Below are positions 22,775-32,790 of a stretch of DNA of 64,000 nt, in pieces. The notes beneath the pieces are model-generated. The model had not been told where the DNA came from. It made no database searches and saw only the letters and a list, made by a program, of their open reading frames with translations. The stretch is from positions 193,435,887 to 193,499,886 of the forward strand of contig OV050030.1 in the NCBI GenBank assembly GCA_920105625.2, given 5' to 3'. Source of the stretch: Clusia tigrina (lineage: Eukaryota > Arthropoda > Insecta > Diptera > Clusiidae). The translations under genes and the position numbers were made by a program. Position 1 is the first letter of the stretch, and every line of letters begins with the position of its first letter.

Positions 22775-25165
22775 AGATAGGCATAGAGAAGGCATCAGAC
22801 CCTCCCCAATCGAAAGCGGCAGCGACTCAGACGCCTACAGAGTCGCAGACAGAGACTACGACGCTGACTGAGACGCCGACTGAGGCAGATAGTGGCACAT
22901 ATAGGCATAGAAAAATCAGCAGACCCCCAATCGACAGCGGCAGCGACTGAGACGCCTACAGAGGCGCTGAAAGAGGCTGCGACGCCGACTGAGACGCCGA
23001 CTGAGGCAAATAGGGGTAGATATAAGCATAGAGAGGGCAGCAGACCCTCCCAATCGAGAGCGGCAGCTACGGAGGCGCCTACAGCGACGCTGACAGAGGC
23101 TGCGACGCCCACTGGGACGCCGACTGAGGCAGATAGGGGTAGATATAGGCATAGAGAAGGCAGCAGACCCCCCAATCGACACCGGCAGCGACTGATACGC
23201 CTACAGAGACGCTTACAGATACTGCGACGCCGACTGAGATGTCGACTGAGGCAGATAGGGGTAGATATAGGCATAGAGAAGGTAGCAGACTCACCCAATC
23301 GACAGCGGCAACGACTGGAACGCCTACAGAAACGCTGACAGAGGCTGCGCCGCCGACTGAGGGGCCGACTTAGGCAGATAGGGGTAGATATAGGCATAGA
23401 GAAGGCATTAGACCCCCCAATCGACAGCGACAACGACTGAGACGCCTACAGAGACGCTGACAGAGGCTGCGACGCCTAATGATACGCCTACTGAGGCAGA
23501 TAGGGGTAGCTATATGCATAGAGAAGGCAGCAGACCCTCCCAATCGAGAGCGGCAGCTACGGAGACGCCTACAGCGACGCTGACAGAGGCTGCGACGCCC
23601 ACTGGGACGCCGACTGAGGCAGATAGGGGTAGATATAGGCATAGAGAAGGCAGCAGACCCCCAATCGACAGCGGCAGCGACTGAGACGCCTACAGAGACT
23701 CTGACAGATACTGCGACGCCGACTGAGATGTCGACTGAGGCAGATAGGGGTGGATATAGGCTTAGAGAATTCAGCAGACCCCCCAATCGACAGCTGCAAC
23801 GACTGGAACGCCTACAGAGACGATGACAGAGGCTGTGACACCGACTGAGATGCCGCTTCAAGCCGATAGGGGTAGATATAGGCATAGATAAGGCAGCAGA
23901 CCCACCCAATCGAGAGCGGCAGCGACGGATACGCCTACAGAGACTCTGACAGATCCTGCGGCGCCAACTGAGATGCCGACTGATTCAGATAGGGGTAGAT
24001 ATAGGCATAAAGAAAGCTGCAGACGCCCCAATCGACAGCGGCGGCGACTGAGACGCCTACAGAGACGCTGACAGAGGCTGCGACGCCTAATGATACGCCG
24101 ACTGAGGCAGATAGGGGTAGATATAGGAATAGAGAAGGCAGCAGACCCCCCAATCGACAGCGGCAGAGACTGACACGTATACGGAGACGCTGACAGAGGC
24201 TGCGACGCCGACTGAGGCGGCGACTGAGGCAGATAGGGGTAGATATAGGCATAGAGAAGGCAGAAGACTCACCCAATCGACAGCGGCAACGGCTGAGACG
24301 CCTAAATTGACGCTGACAGAGGCTGCGACGCCGACTGAGGCAGATAGGGGTAGATATAGGCATAGAGAAGGCAGCAGACCCCCCAATCGACAGCGGCAGC
24401 GACTGAGACGCCTACAGAAACGCTGAAAGAGGCTGCGAGGCCGACTGCGACGCCGACTGAGGCAGATAGGGGCAGGTATAGGAATAGAGAAGGCAGCAGA
24501 CCCCCAATCGACAACGGCAGAGACTGACACGCCTACAGAGACGCTTACAGATACTGCGACGCCGACTGAGATGTCGACTGAGGCAGATAGGGGTAGATAT
24601 AGGCATAGAGAAGGCAGCAGACTCACCCAATCTACAGCGGCAACGGCTCAGACGCATACAGTGGCGCTGACAGAGGCTGCGACGCCGACTGAGATGCCGA
24701 CTGAGGCAGATAGGGGTAGATATAGGCATAGAGAAGGCAGCAGACCCCACAATTGATAGCGGCAGAGACTGAGACGCCTACAGAGACACAGAAAGAGGCT
24801 TCGACGCCGACTGAGACGCCGACTGAAGCAGATAGGGGTAGATATAGGCATAGAGAAGGCATCAGACCCCCCAAACGATAGCGGCAGCGACTGTGACGCC
24901 TACAGAGACGCTGACAGAGGCTACGACGCTGACTAAGACGCCTACTGAGGCAGATAGGAGTAGATATAGGCATAGAGAAGGTAGCAGACGCCCCAATCAA
25001 CAGCGGCAGCGACTGGGACGCCTACAGAGTCGATGACAGAGGCTGTGACGCCGACTGAGATACCGCTTCAAGCCGATAGGGGTAGATATAGGCATAGATA
25101 AGGCAGCAGACCCACCCAATCGAGAGCGGCAGCGACGGATACGCCTACAGAGACTCTGACAGATC
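22775..25165. repeat. Composite HOR satellite part, copy 3
   Basis: Partner of 19900-22505, with the same order of variant units. The element-free site is at 24081-24097 (cgacgcctaatgatacg). It lacks the gcagactgagacgcct truncated junction found in the other copies and has a normal unit there instead (about 23650). The array then continues with repeated gactcacccaatcgac units up to element B. Confidence 0.72.
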
Positions 25166-25902
25166 CTGCGATGCCGACTGAGATATCGACTGAGGCAGAT
25201 AGGGGTAGATATAGGCATAGAGAAGGCAGCAGACTCACCCAATCGACAGCGGCAACGGCTCAGACGCATACAGTGGCGCTGACAGAGGCTGCGACGCCGA
25301 CTGAGATGCCGACTGAGGCAGATAGGGGTAGATATAGGCATAGAGAAGGCAGCAGACCCCACAATCGATAGCGGCAGAGACTGAGACGCCTACAGAGACA
25401 CAGAAAGAGGCTTCGACGCCGACTGAGACGCCGACTGCAGCAGATAGGGGTAGATATAGGCATAGAGAAGGCATCAGACCCCCCAAACGATAGCGGCAGC
25501 GACTGTGACGCCTACAGAGACGCTGACAGAGGCTACGACGCTGACTGAGACGCCTACTGAGGCAGATAGGAGTAGATATAGGCATAGAGAAGGTAGCAGA
25601 CGCCCCAATCAACAGCGGCAGAGACTGACACGCCTACAGAGACGCTTACAGATACTGCGACGCCGACTGAGATGTCGACTGAGGCAGATTGGGGTAGATA
25701 TAGGCATAGAGAAGGCAGCAGACTCACGCAATCGACAGCGGCAACGGCTCAGACGCCTACAGAGACGCTGACAGAGGCTACGACGCCGACTGAGACGCCG
25801 ACTGAGGCAGATAGGGGTAGATATAGGCATACAGAAGGCAGCAGACGCCCCAATCGACAGCGGCAGCGACTGTGACGCCTACAGAGACGCTGACAGAGGC
25901 TG

Positions 25903-25912
25903 CGACGCCTAC
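25903..25912. repeat. Target site duplication, element B, 3' side
   Basis: cgacgcctac next to the T-run (tttttcttt) that is the A-rich tail of element B on the plus strand. It is repeated at 30032-30041. Confidence 0.9.
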
Positions 25913-26178
25913 TTTTTCTTTCTTTTTATTTCCGATTATTTCATACATCTGTCACCATTATATTGACACCTAGTACATGATTTGACAATTTGTTTGGAAA
26001 TTAATATTAAAAACACATTTTGGCCAGTGCCAAGAAGTGTTACAACAAAAATTATTTACATTAATTATAATAATTCACTATAATTATATTATAACAATTT
26101 ATGATCAAAATTATGTTTTTAATAATTATTTACATTTACATTTATATTATTATTACTAATATGTGTAGTCTGGATTTC
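25913..26178 (-). other. 3' UTR and A-rich tail of element B
   Basis: AT-rich stretch after the predicted ORF2 stop (tag at 26179-26181). The tail read on the minus strand is aaataaaaagaaagaaaaa, identical to that of copy C and one base different from A. Confidence 0.75.
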
Positions 26179-28990
26179 CTAGTTCAGTAGGTCGTTAGGT
26201 TGAGTTCTCTTTAAACGGCACATGGTGGTTTCTTCTAGATGTAGCAACTCGTTTATTTCTTCGTTATTATGCCCATGCAGTCGTAGTGTTTTGTGGATAT
26301 CTTTTTTATTATTTCGTCACTTCTTGTCATATTTAGTTTGCGGTATATATCTTCATTTGTTGTGTACCAACCAGACTTTATGATAAGTCTTAATATTCTA
26401 GATTGCTGTCTTTGAATTGTATGTGTGACCGCTTTGCCGTTCCCCATACTTGGAGTCCGTACGTCCAAATTGGCTTTATAGTACACTTGTATAGCAGCAA
26501 CTTGTTGTTAATTGTGAGTTTAGATTGCTTACCCATTAACCAATATAGTTGCCTAAATTTTTCTTTTATTTGTTTCGTTTTTTGTTTGATGTGGTAGTGC
26601 CAATTTAGCTTTGAGTTCATGTGTATACCAAGGTATTTAGTTGTATACCCTATTTTTATAACTTTATTGTTTATTTTAATAGGTATTGGGTAAAATTTTG
26701 TTTTAGTTGTAAAAATTATTTGTACAGTCTTCTCTTCATTAATTTTCAATTTCATCAATTCATCAATTTTCATTTATCAAACCATTCCTTAACATTCTCT
26801 GTGTATATCTGCAGATATGCAGTTGCAGTATTTAGATTTTTGTAAGATGCTAAGAGGATTGTGTCATCAGCAAAGGTAGCAATTGTGGTATTCAGTTCTT
26901 TTGGAAGTGGTATATCTGAGGTAAATATGACATATAGCAGTGGTCCTAAAACACTCCCTTGAGGAACTCCAGCTGTTGTAAGATGAATAGACGAACACTC
27001 TTCATTATATTTGACGTAAAAGTAACGATCACTAAGATAACTTTCAGCAATCAAATAGTAGTCAAGTGGCAGCAGTCCAGTTTATGCAGCAGTCCTTTAT
27101 GCCATACTTTGTCAAATGCTTTTGCAACGTCTAAGAATACAGCAACGCAGTACCGCTTATATTCTATGTCTGTTTCAATTTTGTTTGTTATACGGTGTAT
27201 CTGTTGAATTGTTGAATGTCGTTTTCTGAAGCCGAATTGATGATTTGGTATAATGTTTTTATTGTCAAGGATCTGGCTAAGTCTATCATGTAATAGTTTT
27301 TCAGCAACTTAAGAGATTATGGGAAGTAGGCTCATTGGTCTATACGACGACGCAGTTGTAGCATCTTCGGTAGTGCAATAATTTCAGCAAAAATTGTAGT
27401 CGGAACATTGAGTTGATAACATTCCTTAAGTAGTTATAACCTATAGTAGGTAGCTCAACAAGAGCTTTTCCTGTCAACATATCGTATCCTGGTGCTTTTT
27501 TGTGGTTCATTCGTTTTTTAATGCAATTAATTATTTCTGTTGTATTTGTTTTCTTAATTTTGGCTGTAATGTCTATATTTAAGTCATTGCGTGTTTCAAT
27601 ATATTTATCTTCGTCATTTGATAGGACTTTTTCAAAGTATTTAGCCAATGCAGTTGCTTTTTCTTCATTGGTAGTAGCCCATAAGTTGTCATCTTTCCGT
27701 AGTGGTGGCTGATACCTTATCTGAGTTTTTAATTTCTTTGTACATTTCCATAATGAGTAGTTCGTATCCTGGGTAGGCGTCAAGTTTTTTAGGTAATTTT
27801 CAACTTCTATATTTTGTCTTTTAGTTAATAGCCCATAAGTTGTCATCTTTCCGTAGTGGTGGCTGATACCTTATCTGAGTTTTTAATTTCTTTGTGCATT
27901 TCCATAATGAGTAGTTCGTATCCTGGGTAGGCGTCAAGTTTTTTGGGTAATTTTCAACTTATATATTTTGTCTTTTAGTTAATATTTTCTTGAGTTTTTT
28001 GCAGGCTATATTTAAATTGTGTTTATCCTCAGGCGATCTAGTTAGGTGCCACCTCTTGCTCAGCTTTCTCTTCTCAATAATTTGCTTTCTTATAAAAATA
28101 TCCGTTGTAGGTTTATTTCTTCTAAATTTATGCTGTTGGCTTGATTTGTTTCCTGCGTCTAGGACCACATTATTGAAGTGAATAATTGCACGTTCAATGT
28201 CTAATTGTGTTTTCAGTGTGATAGACATATTCAGTTGATTTTCAATATGCTGTCTCTACTCATTCCAGTTTGTTTTGTGGGTAATAATCTTAGCTATTGG
28301 TTCTATGGGTTTGATGTCAGTTGTGTAGTCAAGTATTATCGGAGAGTGGTCTGAAGAAAGTTCAAAACAAGCTTTAATTTTTAATTGGTTACACTTTATA
28401 TTTTTTGTTATACTGAAGTCGATTAGATCTGGTATCTTCTTCCTATCTGTTGGCCAGTAGGTGGGTTCACCTGAGCTTAAAAATCTGCAGTTATTTTTGT
28501 TTATAGCATTAATCAGATTTCGTCCTTTTTTATTGGTTAGCCTAGATCCCCAGTCAGTGTGTTTCGCATTCAAATCTCCAGCTGCAATGAATCTTACGCC
28601 AAGCGTCTTTATGTAGTCATCATATTGATCCGTCGTTATTAGGTGTCTGGGGGGACAGTAAACTGAGGAAATGAGTATTGTCCCACTTGTATCCTCAATT
28701 TGCACAGTAGTGGATTGAATATGAGGTGTTGCATATGGTTGCCGTTCATCATGTTTTAATAGTGAATTTATTATGATAGCTGTCCCACCACGAGCTTTAC
28801 CATCAGGATGATTTGTCATATAAATTTTATATCCAGGAAATACTAAAAAGCTTTTGTTCGTAAAATGTGTTCCTGAAACTAGAGCTATATCAATTTTCTT
28901 GTCAGACAAAAATTGCTTCAACTCAAGAAAATGTTTTGTTAGGCCATTTGCATTCCAGGCCACAATTATTAAACTATTACTTTCGTGCAT
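26179..28990 (-). pseudogene. ORF2 of element B: AP endonuclease-reverse transcriptase, broken
   Basis: The start is the ATG at 28988-28990, overlapping ORF1 by 14 bp. The endonuclease region is open to a TAG at 28256-28258 and has WNANG, YCPP, GDLNAKH and SDHSP, but again Gly at the ETH glutamate position (codon 28871-28873). The 154-bp duplication (27677-27984) contains a TAA at 27959-27961 in its right copy. RT motifs GVPQGSVLGP and FADD are readable in 26770-27054. After them the frame is lost by the catcaatt insertion (26748-26772) and by a 4-bp deletion near 26413. Frameshifts near 27359 and 27070 match those of A and C. Confidence 0.9.
27677..27984. repeat. 154-bp tandem duplication inside ORF2 of element B
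   Basis: Adjacent copies 27677-27830 and 27831-27984 have the same boundaries as in A. As in A, the left copy has a sense codon and the right copy a TAA stop at the same internal position. The matching breakpoints show that the duplication was inherited from a common ancestor or passed by conversion, not formed twice. Confidence 0.9.
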
Positions 28991-30031
28991 TTAAGCTTGC
29001 TAGTAACATTGTAATGATATTCATCATATTAGTCATTTGAGTGATTAGGGATTTCACCATGTCTTTAAGTTCATTAATATCACTATCGTATGAAGCTGTT
29101 GTATTTTGTTCAGTTTTATTTGGGTTTGACGACCCTGCAATTTCGGCATAGCTTACACCTGTTTTAACTGCTGATCTATCCATATTTTTGGTCTGTAATA
29201 ATAATGGATCCTTTCGGCGTAAAGATGGAAACCTTTGAATTTTTATGGCTTTGAATATTTCACAGCCTTTGTAGTTTGCAGTATGATTTCCGCCACATAG
29301 TGCACATTCAATTTACGCTGCGTTGGTTATTTTTTTTACATTCACTTGTTAGATGCTTTTCAGCGCATTTCACACATACTGGATCCCTTGTACAGTAGTT
29401 TTTTGTATGTCCGTATTTTTGGCATTTAATGCATTGCGCGACTTCTCTTTTATGATGAGGTGCCTCAAAAACTACTATGCAATGCATTAATTTGTTAATG
29501 CTATAAATATCTTTATTATTAGTATTTGTTTCCAGTTCTATGCTAAACAGTGGTAGCGGTTTTTTTGTTGTCCGTTGAGTTATGTTAGTTATGTTTAAAA
29601 CTTTGTGACCGTTTTCACCAAGCTCATTTTTAATTTCTTCTTTGTCTGCGGAGGGGTGCATATTGCGAAGAATGACTTTGAAAGCTCTTTCATTTTTGGG
29701 TTTAAATGTGTACAGCTTCGTACCTTTTTGCTTTTGCATTTCGAATATTTTTGTGTATGTTTCCGAGTCATTCGATTGAACTCGTACTTCATTGTTTGTT
29801 AATATTTTAAATATGAAGTTACTGTCTGCAACAGCGGTAAGCGCATTTTTTTAACGTCTTTATGCATTCTACGCCTTGTACGTATATAGGGGGTGGTTTG
29901 TTTAAACTTTTTTTTCCGGACTAGTTGTTTTTTCTTTTTCGGACTCATTTTGATCAACTTGTCCACTGTGCGAGGGTTCAGGAAGTTCGTCATCATCAAC
30001 GGTCAAAGCAGCAAATCTGTTTTTTTTCTTT
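28977..30031 (-). pseudogene. ORF1 of element B: zinc-knuckle Gag-like protein, truncated and broken
   Basis: Same organisation as in A: a start-less N-terminus at the satellite junction, the frameshift near 29850, a PRE_C2HC-like region with two CCHC knuckles (open over 29308-29739), an in-place TAA (29313-29315) before the third knuckle, and a C-terminal part open from the Met at 29181-29183 to the stop at 28977. The A-run just upstream of the TAA has eight bases against ten in A, so the frame entering this region also shifts. The N-terminal frame is open into the neighbouring satellite, giving a chimeric open frame of 185 codons (29902-30459). Confidence 0.88.
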
Positions 30032-30041
30032 CGACGCCTAC
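30032..30041. repeat. Target site duplication, element B, 5' side
   Basis: cgacgcctac(t) immediately after the 5' end of element B, continuing into tgatacgccgactgaggcag as at the other two insertions. Confidence 0.9.
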
Positions 30042-30639
30042 TGATACGCCGACTGAGGCAGATAGGGGTAGATATAGGCATAGAGAAGGCAGTTGACCCC
30101 CCCAATCGACAGCGGCAGAGACTGACACGCCTACAGAGACGCTGACAGAGGCTGCGACGCCGACTGAGACAGAAAGTTGTATATTTAAGCATACAGAAGG
30201 CAGCAGACCCCCCAATCGATAGCGGCAGTGGTTGAGACGCTTCCAGAGACGCTGACAAGGGCTGCGACGCCGACTGAGACGCCGACAGAGGCAGATAGGG
30301 GTAGATATAGGCATAGAGAAGGCAGCAGACCCCCAATCGACAGCGGCAGCGACTGAGACGCCTACAGAGACGCTTACAGAGGCTACGACGCCGACTGAGA
30401 CGCCGACTGAGGCAGATAGGGGTAGATATAGGCATAGAGAAGGCAAAAGACTCACCCAATCGACAGCGTCAACAGCTGAGACGCCTACAGTGACGCTGAC
30501 AGAGGCTGCGACGCCGACTGAGACGCCGACTGAGGCAGATAGGGGTAGATATAGGCATAGAGAAGGCAGCAAACCCCCAATCGATAACGGCAGAGATTGA
30601 GACGCCTACAGAGACGCTGAAAGAGGCTTCGACGCCGAC

Positions 30640-32514
30640 TGAGGCAGATAGGCATAGAGAAGGCATCAGACCCTCCCCAATCGAAAGCGGCAGCGACTCA
30701 GACGCCTACAGAGCCGCAGACAGAGACTACGACGCTGACTGAGACGCCGACTGAGGCAGATAGGGGCACATATAGGCATAGAAAGGGCAACAGACCCCCA
30801 ATCGACAGCGGCAGCGACTGAGACGCCTACAGAGACGCTGAAAGAGGCTGCGACGCCGACTGAGACGCCGACTGAGGCAAATAGGGGTAGATATAGGCAT
30901 AGAGAGGGCAGCAGACCCTCCCAATCGAGAGCGGCAGCTACGAAGGCGCCTACAGCGACGCTGACAGAGGCTGCGACGCCCACTGGGACGCTGACTGAGG
31001 CAGATAGGGGTAGATATAGGCATAGAGAAGGCAGCAGACCCCCAATCGACAGCGGCAGCGACTGAGACGCCTACAGAGACGCTGAAAGAGGCTGCGACGC
31101 CGACTGAGACGCCGACTGAGGCAAATAGGGGTAGAAATAGGCATAGAGAGGGCAGCAGACCCCCAATCGACAGCGGCAGCGACTGAGACGCCTACAGAGA
31201 CGCTGACAGAGGCTGCGACGCCGACCGAGGCAGATAGGTTTAGATATAGGCATAGAGAAGGCAGCAGACCCCCCAATCGACACCGGCAGCGACTGAGACG
31301 CCTACAGAGACGCTTACAGATACTGCGACGCCGACTGAGATGTCGACTGAGGCAGATAGGGGTAGATATAGGCATAGAGAAGGCAGCAGACTCACCCAAT
31401 CGACAGCGGCAACGACTGGAACGCCTACAGAAACGCTGAAAGAGGCTGCGCCGCCGACTGAGGGGCTGACTAAGGCAGATAGGGGTAGATATAGGCATAG
31501 AGAAGGCATTAGACCCCCCAATCGACAGCGACAACGACTGAGACGCCTACAGAGAAGCTGACAGAGGCTGCGCCGCCTAATGATACGCCTACTGAGGCAG
31601 ATAGGGGTAGCTATAGGCATAGAGAAGGCAGCAGACCCTCCCAATCGAGAGCGGCAGCTACGGAGACGCCTACAGCGACGCTGACAGAGGCTGCCACGCC
31701 CACTGGGACGCCGACTGAGGCAGATAGGGGTAGATATAGGCATAGAGAAGGCAGCAGACTCAGACGCCTACAGAGACGCTGAAAGAGGCTGCGCCGCCGA
31801 CTGCGACGCCGACTGAGGCAGATAGGGGTAGATATAGGAATAGAGAAGGCAGCAGACCCCCCAATCGACAGCGGCAGAGACTGACACGTATATGGAGACG
31901 CTGACAGAGGCTGCGACGCCGACTGAGACGCCGACTGAGGCAGATAGGGGTAGATATAGGCATAGAGAAGGCAGCAGACCCCCCAATCGACAGCGGCAGC
32001 GACTGAGACGCCTACAGAAACGCTGAAAGAGGCTGCGACGCCGACTGCGACGCCGACTGAGGCAGATAGGGGCAGCAGACCCCCAATCTACAACGGCAGA
32101 GACTGACACGCCTACAGAGACGCTTACAGATACTGCGACGCCGACTGAGTTGTCGACTGATTCAGATAGGGGTAGATATAGGCATAGAGAAGGCAGCAGA
32201 CTCACCCAATCGACAGCGGCAACGGCTGAGACGCATACAGTGGCGCTGACAGAGGCTGTGACGCCGACTGAGATGCCCACTGAGGCAGATAGGGGTAGAT
32301 ATAGGCATAGAGAAGGCAGCAGACCCCACAATCGATAGCGGCAGAGACTGAGACGCCTACGGAGACTCTGACAGAGGCTGCGACGCCGACTGAGACGCCG
32401 ACTGAGACGCCGACTGAGGCAGATAGGGGTAGATATAGGTATACAGAAGGCAGCAGACGCCCTAATCGACAGCGGCAGCGACTGTGACGCCTACAGAGAC
32501 GCTGACAGAGGCTG
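30640..32514. repeat. Composite HOR satellite part, copy 4
   Basis: It starts with ccctccccaatcgaaagc / gactcagacgcctacagag and follows the variant order of 19900-22505, including gaggcaaata, aacgactggaacgcc, gcattagacc and the truncated junction gcagactcagacgcct (about 31757). It ends at the target decamer of element C. Together with element B this makes a composite period of about 6.6 kb, since the starts of B and C are 6,612 bp apart. Confidence 0.75.
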
Positions 32515-32524
32515 CGACGCCTAC
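32515..32524. repeat. Target site duplication, element C, 3' side
   Basis: cgacgcctac beside the T-run of element C, repeated at 36454-36463. The preceding satellite (gactgtgacgcctacag then gctgcgacgcctac) is nearly the same as that left of B. Confidence 0.9.
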
Positions 32525-32790
32525 TTTTTCTTTCTTTTTATTTCCGATTATTTCATACATCTGTCACCATTATATTGACACCGAGTACATGATTTGACAA
32601 TTTGTTTGGAAATTAATATTAAAAACACATTTTGGCCAGTGCCAAGAAGTGTTACAACAAAAATTATTTACATTAATTATAATAATTCACTATAATTATA
32701 TTATAACAATTTATGATCAAAATTATGTTTATAATAATTATTTACATTTACATTTATATTATTATTACTAATATGTGTAGTCTGGATTTC
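32525..32790 (-). other. 3' UTR and A-rich tail of element C
   Basis: AT-rich segment after the predicted ORF2 stop (tag at 32791-32793), ending on the minus strand in aaagaaaaa. It is nearly identical to the UTRs of A and B, with a few private substitutions. Confidence 0.75.

Larger units (their letters stand above)
19520..25912. repeat. Satellite block 2 between elements A and B
   Basis: About 6.4 kb of the same 110-bp satellite. It contains two successive copies of the composite HOR satellite part (19900-22505 and 22775-25165), separated by a short stretch that resembles the units to the right of the elements. One unit at about 22415-22450 has a small rearrangement (ggggtaggggtatatagg). 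No gene or RNA is seen. The block ends at the target decamer 25903-25912 of element B. Confidence 0.95.
25913..30031 (-). mobile_element. Jockey-clade non-LTR retrotransposon, copy B (dead)
   Basis: A 4,119-bp minus-strand copy, nearly identical to A over its whole length and with the same 5' truncation point. It shares the 154-bp duplication with A and, in its 3' part, a 4-bp deletion and several single-base states with C. Private changes include a 17-bp net insertion built of catcaatt repeats in the RT region (about 26748-26772) and substitutions scattered through both ORFs. It retains the seven endonuclease-RT linker codons deleted in A. Confidence 0.95.
30032..32524. repeat. Satellite block 3 between elements B and C
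   Basis: About 2.5 kb of the 110-bp satellite, the shortest inter-element block. The first 0.6 kb repeats the order of variant units seen right of A (cag(c/t)tgacccccc, gactcacccaatcgacagcgtcaac, caaacccccaatcgataacgg), with one extra unit related to 37180-37290. The rest is a composite HOR copy. Confidence 0.95.
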
